From assembly GCA_031771865.1 (NCBI GenBank), contig JASISA010000041.1, positions 1,488,001 to 1,552,000 on the forward strand: DNA of 64,000 bases, written 5' to 3'. The notes under the pieces are model-generated. The model did no database searches and had not been told where the DNA came from. It was given only the letters and a program-made list of their open reading frames with translations. Both the position numbers and the translations under genes were made by a program. Of the stretch, positions 31,187 to 43,036 are shown piece by piece; position 1 is the first letter of the stretch; every line of letters begins with the position of its first letter. This DNA is from Nothophaeocryptopus gaeumannii (taxonomy: Eukaryota > Ascomycota > Dothideomycetes > Mycosphaerellales > Mycosphaerellaceae).

Positions 31187-33190
31187 CTAAGTCTCCTCGA
31201 TCCTCACGGTATCGTCAACAAGATCCGGAAACGTATTCGCAAATTCCCGCCCGAGACTCCAGTTCTCCAATTTCCGCATGTGATCCTCAAAAGCCGGGTT
31301 CATCTGCAGCGTTGGCGGAGTGTCGGGATTGCTGCTCGGCGTGGAGATGAGGACGCTATCGTGCGAATATGGCCAATTTAGTGAGAGGGTGGTCGTGTAG
31401 GGGACGAAGAAATCGTCGAATTTGACTTGACCGGCTTTGAGGACTAGTTGACGGCGCATATGAGGCCTGAGAAGAATTGATCAGTATGGTAGGGCTTTCC
31501 TGACTCGCAGAGTTTGGGCAAATCAGTACGTACCAAGGTAGATGGTCGAACCAGCGATCGTGCTGCTTGTCCAATTGCTCGGTTGTAGGCCGGCACCACT
31601 CCGGCATATTCTCGTAACACTTCTGACACGGGCAGATCTGCCATCTCAGGACGAGGAACATGATGTAGAGCACCGCTACTTTCTCTGGTAGTTTTGCGAT
31701 GTCGGGAAATTTCGAGAGGATGTCGATGAGCAAAGCCGATACAGGATGGCAAGCCGGCCGCTCCCCGTGATTTCTAGGATCGACAAGCAAAGAGAAAGCA
31801 GGATAGTCAGGAACGATGATTTCTTCAGCTGATGCACCCTCATTCATGGAGTTTCTGCAGCGAGCGTGGAAATCAAGTAAGAGATTGTCAAGCGGGCAAG
31901 AAGGCGGTCCTACCCAAGTCGTTCGTGCCCACATGGGCTGGTCTTGGGGCCTTGGAGAGTGGAAGGTCGCGTTGGTCGGAGACAAGCTGGATGGTCGGTT
32001 ATCAAGGACGCAGTGTAGACCGAGCCGTTGCTCGCCATTGGTTTGCGGCGGATGCATGGGGGCCGAGGGTGACGGATGGCCATGGCCGTTTGAAGTGCTG
32101 TCAAGATTTGGTGATGACCATTTCTGCGCCTCAGCGTCTTGATAACCATTGGGGGCATCCTGGCTTGCTGGAGTAGAATGGGCTGAAGAAGCTGTGTGGG
32201 GCGATCTGAGGTCGGGATGGAGATTGCCTTGCGGCTGCTGCTGTTGGTGCTGGCCATAAGGTGATTGCCCTGCTCAATGTCAGAACGAAGTCCTCCTGCT
32301 TCCCTGCAAACTGTGAAGGTGTCGTCTTCGGATCATCCAAGCCATAACGCTCAGGAGTGGCTGCCGCTTCATGTCTTTTTCCCTGTTGCGCTCATTTTCA
32401 CATGGCGGGCGAAACCCAGGACTGTGCATGTCTCTGGCAAAGATTCTCGCGAGTGATCGGGTAACGACTCCGCCGCTCTTGGAGGAGAATGCCGAAGCTG
32501 GCCTCAAGTGTTCGAGAATGATAACCTCCCAGGCTCGAAACTCTCGATGGGGAACATCTCATCATACGTACCTGGTTGCTGCGGATATCCCGACTGCGCT
32601 TGCGGAGCGAGCGGCGGCAAAGGACTCTGCTGAGCCGTCAAAGCCGCAAGCTCTACATCGTCGTCTGTGAGCAAGGCTGACTGATCTATGAGCTCGTCAA
32701 AGGTAAACGTACCGTTCAGGCCAGGGTGCTGCTGGGCGCCGACTATGCCTGCCACTGCTCCCAGTCTTCGGCGAAGCTCTTCGCACTCAGCGCGTGCCTG
32801 ATCTCGTTCCTGCACCACCCGTTGTAGATCCTGGTAGGGCTGTTGGCTCTCGAGCTCCCTGATTCGTCTTTCGAGAGACTCGATCGTGTTCCGTGTTCGC
32901 TCTCTTATGGCTCTTTGCGCTTCTCGGTCATTTGCACGTTTCTTGGCGAGTTGATCGGGCGTCAAGTTGGCGACGCCTCTGCTTCCCGGCGCGCCGGGTG
33001 CGCGTCGTTTCCTTCCATTCGCAGTCGATGCATTTGGAGTTGGTATATGTTGAGATCCGAGAGCGGCAGTGGCAGTCGCGGCGGCTTCTGCGGCCTCGAG
33101 ATGCTTGTATTCTGGCGGTGCGCCGTGAGACGGATACGGGGGTGGTGGTTGTCCTACAGCTGCGTTGGAGGGTGGTCCAGGCGGATTCAT
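31187..33190 (-). CDS. bZIP transcription factor with C-terminal DUF3425
   Basis: This is a 544 aa protein in three exons: 32572-33190, 31534-32269 and 31187-31466. Introns are 32270-32571 (302 nt, GTACGT donor, GAGCAG acceptor) and 31467-31533 (67 nt, GTACGT, CTCAG). The first intron joins YPQQP-G-QSPYGQHQQQQ and the second restores DHLPWPHMRRQL. The basic region and zipper lie at residues 80-145 (LAKKRANDREAQRAIRERTR, then heptads through LERRIRELE and ECEELRRRLG). A Gln/Pro-rich linker follows, then DUF3425 (CPLDNLLLDFHARC, PEKVAVLYIMFLVLRWQICP). It ends with NWPYSHDSVL and LENWSLGREFA as in this fungal family. It is probably a nuclear regulator; its targets are unknown. The 302 nt intron is long for this genome and could hide a small exon. 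Confidence 0.85.
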
Positions 33191-34647
33191 GGCGAAAGCT
33201 GGTGCTGTAGGCCGGGTCGATTGCAGTCAGGTTTTTAACGATTCAAGATGCGTCTGACTCGAGGACAAGAGCGAGCCAGATGATTTGCGGGGAAGCCGAA
33301 AGCTTGGCGCACAGGCCCTTCGGCCCTTCGAGTGAGTGATTTCTCTTGAAGCACGTCTGTGCCTTCCTCTTCTGTCACAGGGAAATTGTGAGCTGCAGTA
33401 GCGACCTGCGAAGTCTTTGGCAACGAGCTCGAGGGACTTTGCAGTTGAATGACATCGCGCCACCTCTGTCTCGCAGCCCGGACAAAATGCAAAGTGTGCT
33501 GAGCAAATGACTCGACGTGCATCAGCCCACGCGCGTAGGTCCCCTGCCCACGATCAGGCTTTTGCGCTTCACTTCAAAGCTTCCACTCTTCTTCACAAGC
33601 AAGAGCACTTCCAGAAGGCTTCTCGAAAGCCACTACAAATGACCTAGCTCAAAGCATTGCGGTCGAAATAGCAATATCATAAGTCATTGCAGAATGCGAA
33701 GACGACAGAGACCCTGACATATACCCAATTTTGGCGCAGTTAATGTGACGATATGAAAGGATCATGGCCATGACTCGGCTTGCCGTTGTGCGCCGTGGCA
33801 CGCATATGATGGCCTTGAGTATTGATATCATGATTATTGAGATACCTCCAAGTGAACAATGTAACCTATCCATCCTCACTGCCAACACTGAGCGACTTCC
33901 TCCCATTCGTACCTTTCCCGATATGAGTCAAGTGAACAATCCACCGAATCCGCTTCACATTCGGTGGTACCTTTCCGCAGTGGAAAGCGTGCCTTCCCCT
34001 CGGGACCGGCTGCGGTTTAGCGAGCAAAGTACCGACCGCAAGGAGCACCTGGCTGGAGCACCACTCATTGTGCATGAACAAACACTCCGCATGGTCGCGA
34101 GCATGGCATGACTCAATGGCGCGCGTAGCATACGACACCCACATTCGGTGCTGGGACAGTATTGACGATGTTTTCGTGAAGGCTCCAGATCCCAGTCGTA
34201 ACTGAGAAGCTGATGCCCTCCTCTTCCCCGTCGTTGAATCTAGCCCAGTAGCTATCCATTTCCCCGTCCACCTCATATGCTTCTTGCCCTTGCGCAGCTT
34301 CAGATGTGTCTCTCGCAATCCTGAGTAATATGTAGATGTGGTTGTTTGTGTGCGAAGATGGTGTAGTGCGTCGAGAGCGTTGTGCAGCATTGTCGTTTCT
34401 TGGATGCCGCCTTGAATGCTGCCATTTGCACTCTTGGACAAGTCGAGTCATCCATGATGTGTTGTAAGAAGTTGGAGAGACCAAGAAGTCTCGAGTGGAC
34501 GTCCTCCACTGAATTCCTCCTGCAACCCCAAAAACCTGAGTAACAAGATAGTTTGATGTTGCGCATTGAGCTTTTCTCTGTTCTCGACCATCCATCTCCG
34601 ACTCGAGTGCGTGAAATGCGCCGCAGTCGCTTGGCATTTGATGTTGC
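33191..34647. other. 1.45 kb intergenic region
   Basis: This includes the promoter of the bZIP gene (right of 33190) and the 3' side of the next minus-strand gene. A minus-strand frame 34637-34113 is open for 174 codons. Its composition is unconvincing, and it could at most be a 3' exon of the gene at 34648. Confidence 0.45.
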
Positions 34648-35274
34648 TCAGGAGAAAGCGCGGCAAAGTTGCTCGTACATCGCCGCTCTTCTCTTCCTCA
34701 AATTCGCCAGACTGCCAGTTTCTTGACCTGTTGCAGGCGTGCCATGAAAGCCTTCTTTCGCCATGTCTCGGTCGCCCGTCGGTCGCAAGTCCTTGTTGAC
34801 GTACATCGCGAGCATCTGCATGTGCTTCCACTGGAGAAAGGTTCGATCTGGATGATGAGCCCATCCCATCAGGTGGTTGTCGCTAGACGGTGGGACATCC
34901 TCCCATGCGAGGTCGTCATCCTTGTTCTCGTCCTGTTCGTCGTGGTCGGAGCTGGTGGACTCTCTATCCTGTGGCAGGGTGAGCTCAGGGAAATCGGAGA
35001 GGCTGCTCTTCTCCTCCAGCGGGACACATGGCTGTTCGATCACAAGAGGCTTCGGTAACCCTGCGACCATGGCGTTGAATGCCTCGTCCGCATCCTCGTC
35101 TTCGTCGGCCCAACTGCTTCCGGCTTTGGCGAGGCTTTTCAAGTCGGTGAAGCCCGTGGGGGAAGCATCGTGCTTTGGGACTCCGGTGAGATCTTGAGGG
35201 GACGAAGTCTTTGGAAGGTAGTAGGAGACGCTGGTGTCGTTTTGGCGTTCTGCGGTTTGGGCTGACGTTGTCAT
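34648..35274 (-). CDS. Small acidic protein, unknown
   Basis: This is a 208 aa protein from the ATG at 35274 (MTTSAQTAERQND, A at -3). An upstream in-frame ATG at 35346 would give 232 aa. It is polar and acidic in the middle (SSWADEDEDADEAFNAMVAG and SDHDEQDENKDDDLAWEDVP). It ends with a more ordered part, GWAHHPDRTFLQWKHMQML and a basic C-terminal helix (LANLRKRRAAMYEQLCRAF). No family was recognised. It is divergent from the gene at 35857. Confidence 0.6.
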   Translation of the reverse strand: MTTSAQTAERQNDTSVSYYLPKTSSPQDLTGVPKHDASPTGFTDLKSLAKAGSSWADEDEDADEAFNAMVAGLPKPLVIEQPCVPLEEKSSLSDFPELTLPQDRESTSSDHDEQDENKDDDLAWEDVPPSSDNHLMGWAHHPDRTFLQWKHMQMLAMYVNKDLRPTGDRDMAKEGFHGTPATGQETGSLANLRKRRAAMYEQLCRAFS

Positions 35275-35856
35275 CTTGTGGATCGGCGTTGGTTGGAGAC
35301 CTGAGTGAACAGTCTCAAATTGCTTTGCAATCGTTGTTGCGATCATCTTCTCGAGTCTCGTTGTAGTGGTCGTTTCGAAATAGTCTTCTGGTGCGTTGAA
35401 AAGCAAGTGTTATCGTGATTGTATTCTTGTGTGGTAGTGGCGCGGTGAGAGTGGTTTTCTTGTGCGAATTGTGCAGTTTGCTTCTTTTTGAAATGCTGTA
35501 TGTATGGAAAGGATTTGAAAATCGAAGGAGAAAATTTTGCGAATATATTCTGGCGAGAGCGCTTGAGGACAGGAGATGTTGCGAGCCGTTTGAGGACAAA
35601 CTATATTCCACTTTGGGAGGCATATTAGTAGCTCCAAGCTTGCTGTGACTGAATCTCGTCGCCTACCTCGACTGTCCTCAAAGCCGCCCGCGTAACTAAC
35701 GCAAGGCGCATGCGAAGAGGACATGAGCGAAGAGGGTATAACAGTCTCTTCTCTCATCATGCACATCTTTTCGAACCCACACACATACTGTACACACTTC
35801 GGACGCTGCTTCAAAACCTCTCACTACATTCGCCAAGAAAAGCACAGACCACAACC
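35275..35856. promoter_or_regulatory. Divergent promoter of two small unknown genes
   Basis: This 582 bp region separates the two divergent starts. It ends with an A/C-rich leader before 35857 (AAAAGCACAGACCACAACC). No specific binding site was recognised. Confidence 0.45.
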
Positions 35857-36468
35857 ATGCCTTCGACGATCGAGCTCGAATGTTTCGACACCATAAAGGC
35901 ACCCCACTTCGACGCCCAATCTCCCGAAGCTTCTCCTAGAAACGAAACGACAACTGGTAAGAAATTTGTCGTCGAACTGAGGCGATCGGCCCTGGTCGGC
36001 GCAAAGAGGTCCTTCCGCCAACCTCGAAGCGGAAGCATCGAAGACCTTCGTCAAATGAGACGAGGAGAATGGGATGCAATCAAGGCCGCGCCATGGAATC
36101 TTCTCAGCAAGGAAGGTTGGCAGAAGGAGTGCGGAAGGATACTGGAAGAGAAAGGGAAGCTGAGGACGCCCGATCAAAATCAGAGAGATCAAATGCTGCA
36201 GCATCTGCAGAGATTCGATGCCTCATCCGCTGACTGGAGATTGCATGTTCTTGTTCAATCGGGGTGCAAGCGTCATCGGCTCTTCGAAAGTCGTCACGGT
36301 GTAAGAGGTGGCGAGCGAGAATACCCAGGAGTTTCGAGGTATTGCGGCTATCAGGAGGAAGTGCTCCAATGCAAGATGGACCGGGACTGGGCGCAGTTGC
36401 GTCGAAAATTGCTCGCGAAGCTTGGTTCTGAAGTCTTCGTCTTCGATCCCGACCTAGAACTGGAATGA
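35857..36468 (+). CDS. Small basic/acidic protein, unknown
   Basis: This is a 203 aa single-exon protein from MPSTIELECFD; the ATG follows ACAACC, a good fungal context. It is predicted to be mainly helical and charged (SGSIEDLRQMRRGEWDAIK, WNLLSKEGWQKECGRILEEK), with a C-terminal helix DRDWAQLRRKLLAKLG. No signal peptide, membrane segment or known domain is seen. The in-frame region upstream to 35710 is probably leader. Confidence 0.65.
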   Translation: MPSTIELECFDTIKAPHFDAQSPEASPRNETTTGKKFVVELRRSALVGAKRSFRQPRSGSIEDLRQMRRGEWDAIKAAPWNLLSKEGWQKECGRILEEKGKLRTPDQNQRDQMLQHLQRFDASSADWRLHVLVQSGCKRHRLFESRHGVRGGEREYPGVSRYCGYQEEVLQCKMDRDWAQLRRKLLAKLGSEVFVFDPDLELE

Positions 36469-37341
36469 GCTTCTTCCATGATGCTCTTTCCGCGAGCGTT
36501 GCTGGAAGCTGGACTGGACCTCAAAACCAGTCGTACGACTTCCGGAAGCAGCGGCTGCATCATCATGATCATCTGGAAATTCCATGCAGGCATTTCCGGA
36601 GCTTTCTGCGATATTAGCATAGCATACGACCATCGCCAGACTTCTTGCCAGTGATGAAGTCGCTCCTGAATCCTTCAGATCCACAAGATTTCCCAGATCA
36701 TCTCGCCGGAGTCACCATGGAGCCAAAGATGGGGGGGCCGAACGCCACAGCCCAATTGTCCGGCGCTTCATCAGTAGGGTGATTCCGCCAATCGTCGAGC
36801 ATTTGACTGTCCCCGACAGTGTTGTTGTCTGATTTACGTTGTGCTGGAGGAGGCGCAAGTATGCAAGGAGAAAGCAATGTGTGTGGAAGGTAGAACTACA
36901 GATCCATCATGGACGTGTGGACGGGCGGCTATTTTTGGCCAAGTGGAGCCGGGGGTGCACGGGCGTTGCAAAAGCTCCGTCGCGGCTCGCCTTACGTCAC
37001 TCTAGCTACAGCAACACAAGATCTTCAATGTCCATCTCGCAGTCAAGTAATGCTGTTCCACCACTAGCCGCTTTCCGAATGCCACAGCGTTGTTGCTAGA
37101 AGATCAACCAGGGTAGCGGTGGCCAATCCAAGCCTTGGTCGAGCTCGATCTTGTACCGCGGTCAGGCGACCAGAATAGCAATGTGTTCGTCTCCACAGAC
37201 TTCCAAGTGGTTTCATCGTCGGACGGGTGTACAGCACAGCCTCAAGGAAGATATGAGCTGTGACAACAAACTTTCTTATATCCCATCCAACTGCTCGCGA
37301 TGCTATCATAGCTACTACCATGAGTTAGCGGGTTGCTTCGT
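36469..37341. other. Intergenic region upstream of the first BTB gene
   Basis: This is 870 bp with only short, conflicting frames. A run of nine G's occurs near 36730 (GATGGGGGGGCC). No feature is supported. Confidence 0.5.
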
Positions 37342-38389
37342 ATGAGAGCTCCTCGTATGTTTGCAATGGGAGAAAGGCCCAGACTAGAGCTATTCGCCGG
37401 CCTCACGTCCTTATATCAGTCAAGAGACTACTCAGATTTGGTTGTGTTTGGGCGGGATGGCACTCGATACCCGGTCCACAAAGCGATAGTCTGCCCTCGA
37501 TCGGGATACCTTCACAACGCTGTGAAGGAAGGAAGATGGAGAGACGGGGTGGAGGGGCATATTGCCCTGCCGGATGATGGTATGTCTGCTGGAAGATGGA
37601 TAACATATGACAGTCAAAGACGATGTATGCTGAAGACTCATGAGATCGTGATGCTGATCGCTTGCAGAAGAGGTTGTGCGTCTCCTGGTGGAATACTTTT
37701 ACTTGCTCGACTACGACCCCCTAGTCAGTTTTCCAGACGATGTCGAATCTATTGCAAGATCAAGCGCCGGCAGTGAGCGCAACAGCAGTGACAGCATGAG
37801 CGTGAGGACGGATGCTGGGCAATATGGACATGTATATGGCACGTCCGCTGTGAGTGCTTTCGGAGGACCGATGCACACTGGTTCTCCTCTATCGTCCTTT
37901 GGGTTTCCGGCAAGGCCTCGAACAGATTCGACATTGACGATCCACGCGCTACCAACCAATCCCACTGACTTCACTACCTTCACTTCTGGTCAGGCGAGGA
38001 GACGGAAGAACACGAGAGGCATGGTCACGAACGCTCCAGAACCATCACCGCTGGCGACCAAGGAGCCACACCTTGTATTGCATGCTCGCATGTACGCCGC
38101 TGCTGATACATACGGAATTGGTGGCCTCAAAGCTTTGTCACTTGACAAGTTTAAACTTCAACTCACGCGACACTGGGATTCCATTGAGTTACCTGAAGCG
38201 ATCCATGTTGTCTACACGTCTACACCCAGTTCGGACAAAGACATGCGAGAATCAGTGGCAGATACACTGGGATGGCACAGCCGACTGCTGGATAAGGAAG
38301 AGGTTGAAATCTCAATCATGGAGATCAATGGACTTGCATATGAGCTGTTGAAGCGCAGCAGAAGAGCTGAGCCGGAATACATGGACTAA
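37342..38389 (+). CDS. BTB/POZ domain protein 1
   Basis: This is a 319 aa protein in two exons, 37342-37579 and 37668-38389. The 88 nt intron (GTATGT donor, TTGCAG acceptor) splits a Glu codon and gives ALPDDE-EVVRLLVEYFYLLD. The BTB fold spans residues about 12-100: ELFAGLTSLYQSRDYSDLVV, then YPVHKAIVCPRSGYLHNAV, then VRLLVEYFYLLDYDP. A Ser-rich low-complexity insert follows, then a conserved C-terminal helical part (LHARMYAAADTYGIGGLKAL, then ELPEAIHVVYTSTP). Fungal BTB proteins of this type may act as Cul3 adaptors, but this is inferred. Start alternatives are M6 and M9. It is a paralogue of the gene at 45461. Confidence 0.85.
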
Positions 38390-39194
38390 AGGGAGCCCGT
38401 GATTGGCATCTCCGCTGCACATGCAACTCCTTTCTTCACTTCAATTCAGATCAGAGTCGTTGTCACATGCTTCAGGCATTGTGCACTTGCTGCCTGGTAT
38501 CACTCTTCCACTTCTTACAGATCTAAACCCCTTTCCCTTCCGACTACTCCTCGCCCGAACCCAACATGCTTCTCTCCGCCGCCGACTCAGGCTCCGCTTC
38601 GTCCGGCAATTCCCTTCAAGCCTGCCAGGGCCAGACGTCGCGACTGATCGGCACCAGATGATCAGACAGTTGGAGATGATCTTGAGCTGGCTCGAGAGAC
38701 CTTTCGCGAGACAGATTGGAGAGATCGGGATTCTCTCTCCCCAGGTGTATTTGTAGCATAAGCTACCCTCAGATCAACTTCATCGTGACCTCATGGAGTC
38801 AACTGTCAAATGCGTGATTCTCAGCAAGCATTTAAATTCAAGCATTTCGAACAGCTCTTTGCCCTTTCTCAGCGCGTACCGACAGAGCGTACGGGTTATT
38901 GCAAAAGGCTATAGTGATACAAGGCACAAGCCAGATGGACGCGATACCCGTCAGTACTATCCATCGAAAGTCACCGTCAATGTACCAGGAGACGACGAGA
39001 GACAACAATCATCTGTCGAGGACGGCAGGTATTTCAGATCTTCAGATCAGTGTTGACGTTATTCTACAGTGTTGTCATGTCATGCCATATCATCACATCA
39101 CCGCGCTTTTGATATCCACGCTATGCAATACGATGCAACGGGAAGGAAGACGCTTCCGAAGAGCACAGGAAGAGCACGTGAACGTATATTACGC
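38390..39194. other. Convergent intergenic region
   Basis: This is 805 bp between the 3' ends of the BTB gene and DOA1. A plus-strand frame 38403-38756 is open but not protein-like. Nothing else is supported. Confidence 0.5.
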
Positions 39195-42020
39195 TCATCG
39201 TAGCTCGTCCCGGATCTCAGCGATAAGCTCCTGATTGTTGGGCTGCTTCGCCATGGGCTTCATCGCGATGAACTGCAGAGTCCCTGAGAGGCCGCCCTTC
39301 AGTTCCTGCCTGAAACCATCACCCAGCGTCAGCAACGTCCCGAGTGCAGTAAGAGTCCTGTAGAGGCTGTCTGGGTCCGCAGCATGCGGGCTCTCGCATT
39401 CTGCCAACATGGCGATGTCCGTGACCAGTGCCCTAGCGCGGGCCTCGCGCAAGCCTGCCTCGCTTGAAGGTGCGCCGCTTGTCAAAAGCACAGCGTAGTT
39501 GAGATAGAGTGAAGCGAGGGCCTTGACTTGGGCTGGCGACTCTGGCTCTCCGGAGAATGGCCGCACAAGCTTGAGAGCTGTGTCATAGCTGCCGTCTGCA
39601 ATCAGGAGGCCTGCATCGCTGCTGAACAGGTTGACTAGGAGCCGAATGGCGTGCACGACATTGTTCGCTGTGGCCTGATGCGACGCCAGAAGACCTGAGG
39701 CACCAAGAGCATCCACGATGGTCTTATCGCCGGCGCTAGTTGTGCTGACGAAGGATGGCGATACTGCGAGCAGTGCCAGAATACCAACAGCAGGGACCCT
39801 GTTCTTCTGTGGCCATTGAGATGCAACCTTGAGCAGCGCAGAGACCTGCGTCTCGGTTGGACGTGGGTCCTGCTTGTTCTGCAGTTGCGTGGGGAGCGCC
39901 TTGAGCGCTGCTACTTCGTCCTCCTGCAGAGTTTGCGCAGCTGTCAGCTCCCCTGACTTACTGAGTTCCTCACTTTTCTGTGAGATGATATTGATGGCGT
40001 TTGTCGGGTTGCCTTCGATGATGTCGATGTAGGTACGCTGAGGAAGTTTCCGTTGCCCTGAAACGGAGGCTGAGCCGACATCTCCAGGCTTGTACCTTCT
40101 CTCAGTGCCCCAAGGATCGCGGACGTGGGGTGGCGGCTGGTTCGCGGGCGCGGCATCTTGACCAAATCTCGCCCCTTTCGTGTTGTCTTGGATCCAGTTC
40201 GCGACTTGCTCGTAGTAGGACATTGGAAGCTCGTTGTTCTCGAGAAACTTCCGCGCCGCATCCCATGCGCTCTCAGTCAGGTTGTAGGGAAGCTTGAGCG
40301 GGGGCTTGCCATCTTCGATATCGATGTCGAATACGTAGTCATACTCCTTGCCATTGTGTACCTTCTTCTGCGCCGCTGTGCCTTCTCCTGACACGACAGT
40401 ACCGATCTGAGAGATACGAAGTCAGCATGTGGCAGGCACGAGTCTCGTACAGTGTATGCAGCGTGACATACCAGGTTCCATTGGCTAGTAGAAGCAGACC
40501 AGAGGTGAGCCGTCACACTGCCATCATGTTCGCGAATGAAAAGCTGCTGTCCGTCTCGTTGTCCGACTTGCGTCTGAAGTGCGTCTGATGAAACGTCGGT
40601 TAGCTATTCGGGTTCCTTCATGCGCTCCTACAAAGCCCAACGCCCAAGTGAAAAAGATAGGTCTGATCTGCAATTTACATTGTTGCGGGCTCAGATAGGC
40701 GAGAGCATGGGGGAAGAACGGTACGGGGAGTGTGTGCCGTGCATGCGGGCTGCAGTGATAATGCAGGATAGACGTACCTGGCCCTGACAGATTCTCCTTC
40801 TCGAACGGTTGACCCTGGCTTGCGGTCTCGGCGGGGATGGCGTACATGCGATTGCTCTCTTCGAAGGATTTCAACGTCTGCACAGATTCCGTCAGTCAAT
40901 CCCGGAGAACGCACAAACTTTTTCAACAATGACGAAGAATGCGATCACATGCAGGTGGAAACATACCTCTGAATCAGCCTGCCTTTCCGGGTCCCGAGAG
41001 AATATCCGAATAATGTTATCGCTTGCGCCGCTCACAATATCGCCCGTCTCCGGACATGCTGCCACTGTCCATATGCTGATGGCCGGATGCGTGATGGTCT
41101 GTATGCATTGCCCATCTCTCCAGATCTTGACTGTGCGATCTTCCGATGAGCTCACCAAATCGCCGTTAGGCAAGATGTCGAGACTGTAAATGTATGCGTT
41201 GTGCCCATCAAGCTGAGCTATTTGTGTGCCCTCGAGAGTCCAAAGCCTGATCACTTCGTCGTTGCCAGCTGAAGCCACAGCGGCACCCGACCAATGACTA
41301 GGTGGCAGTTTGGCAAAGCACCGCACAACGTCTGTGTGGCCTTTGATCGACGACAACGCCTTCCCACTCAAATCGAAGACACGAATGATCTGATCTGCAC
41401 ATGCTGTGAGGACAAACTTGTTTTCGTAGACTGTCACGCCCCATACTGGTCCCCCGTGGCCTTGGAGCTCTGCGGTGACATTGCCGCCTTCCACGCCCCA
41501 CACGAAGACCTGGCTATCCCAACCACCGCTGACAACTTTGCTGCCATCGTCCGTGAATGCCAGACAGGTGATGTTTCCCGCGTGCCCGATAAGCATCCGA
41601 TGGGCATCCTCGTCAGGCGGTCGACCAACCTGCTTGACAAACACGAACGTCTCACGGCCACCGGCAGCAATCATGCCGTCTGGGTGCTCTTTTGAGGGCG
41701 GCGCGTACGCCAATCCGCTGAACCAGTTCGAACCTTGGAGGGCGATCGTGTCATCGTAGGTCGGCGGCTTGGAGGAGACGAGCTTCCACTGTCGGACGGT
41801 GTTGTCGCGGGAGGCGGAGAAGAGGGTGTGAGCGTTTGGATAGACAACTGCGCGGACCTTGATACCCTGTCGTCAGCTACTCCAAGCAAGCCATGCCCAC
41901 AGACAGCATAGGAGAGGATAGAGTGACGCGTGACGTGACTTGGTAGGAGACGCGGTATCACATGCTTACATCTTCCTCGTGGCCTCGCAGCGTGGCGGAG
42001 AGCTTGAAGTCGCCGGCCAT
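39195..42020 (-). CDS. DOA1: Doa1/Ufd3/PLAA: WD40-PFU-PUL ubiquitin-binding Cdc48 cofactor
   Basis: This is a 788 aa protein in five exons: 41970-42020, 40967-41857, 40778-40877, 40472-40584 and 39195-40406. The four introns are 41858-41969, 40878-40966, 40585-40777 and 40407-40471, all GT..AG and frame-consistent. The WD40 propeller lies at residues 1-310 (MAGDFKLSATLRGHEED, CLAFTDDGSKVVSGGWDSQV, IRVFDLSGKAL, EDRTVKIWRDG). The PFU domain is at about 395-465 (YDYVFDIDIEDGKPPLKLPY, SYYEQVANWI) and the PUL domain at about 505-788. Doa1 binds ubiquitin through PFU and Cdc48 through PUL, and maintains ubiquitin levels and ubiquitin-dependent degradation. Length agrees with the fungal family. No key segment is missing. 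Confidence 0.93.
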
Positions 42021-43036
42021 GGCGATGGACTGCTGGGTGCTCTGCTGGCCGGCAAGATGCTCAGAAGGCAACTCTGCTGCGGCCTGGTAGCGCACGCGCA
42101 CTGATGCCTGTATGAGGATCACTGATGAGCTGTGATGGATGAGGCGTCGGGTCCGGAGAGCGATGCGACGCGAAGGTGGTGATGATCGGAGCACTTCAGT
42201 AGTGTTTGGTGTTGTGTTTCAAGCTGCTGCTGCACCGCTCGGCGTCGGCTACCGCCGGACAGCAAAAGGGTAAATCAACTTTGCAACAACATCCGCCTAA
42301 CACAACCAAAGATACGGCGTTTGCAGATAGAAAACCGGGTCACACAATTCTTTGGCTTCCGTTCTATCTAGCTGTATTGTTTTTGTGAACGAAAAAGGCT
42401 AAGTCAGGCGTAGAGAGCGAAAAGAGTAAGCCTTGGCGTTTACCATTTTGTTGTCCACACCTTGGTCGGCTCAGAAGCTCGCGGTGATGACGTAATGCAG
42501 GACGTCGGCTGCTGCCGAGCCGTGCAAGGTCCAGCAAGCATCTTCGCCGGCAAGCCGGGTCAACCCCCCATTCGAATTAACCCAGGTTACTGTTTCCTTT
42601 CATCGGGTCGTTATTTGACTCCGAAGTTCCGCTCCGACCAGTATACAAGGACTCTCCTGCTCATATCTCACGAGAATCGAAGCCGCCGCGCCAGGCTGCA
42701 ATCGGACGTCTGTCTACACGATCGGAACAGTGACGACAGCGAGGAGAGGATCGCAGGTCTAGTCGTCGCCTGCAGTTGCTTGAAACATGGGACTTCGCCT
42801 GCGAGCTTGCGCAGACTTAGCTGTGGCGGCGTATCCACTTCTTGGCTATGAGTCGGCGGCGAGAAGCAATTACCCTGGAGGAAGTGAGACGAAGTGGTGC
42901 GCGAGCTGTCGACTGACGTCCACCAGACTGAGCGATCAATCATACACCATGCTCGCGTTTCGAGTGCTTTCCTTCCCGACAAAAGCACTCACGCATGTGG
43001 ACCTGGAGCTCTTCCAGTACTTATGCCGTGCCACCC
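42021..43036. other. Promoter of DOA1 and intergenic region
   Basis: This is about 1 kb. Open frames at 42462-42851 and others are short and conflicting. No gene was recognised. Confidence 0.5.
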
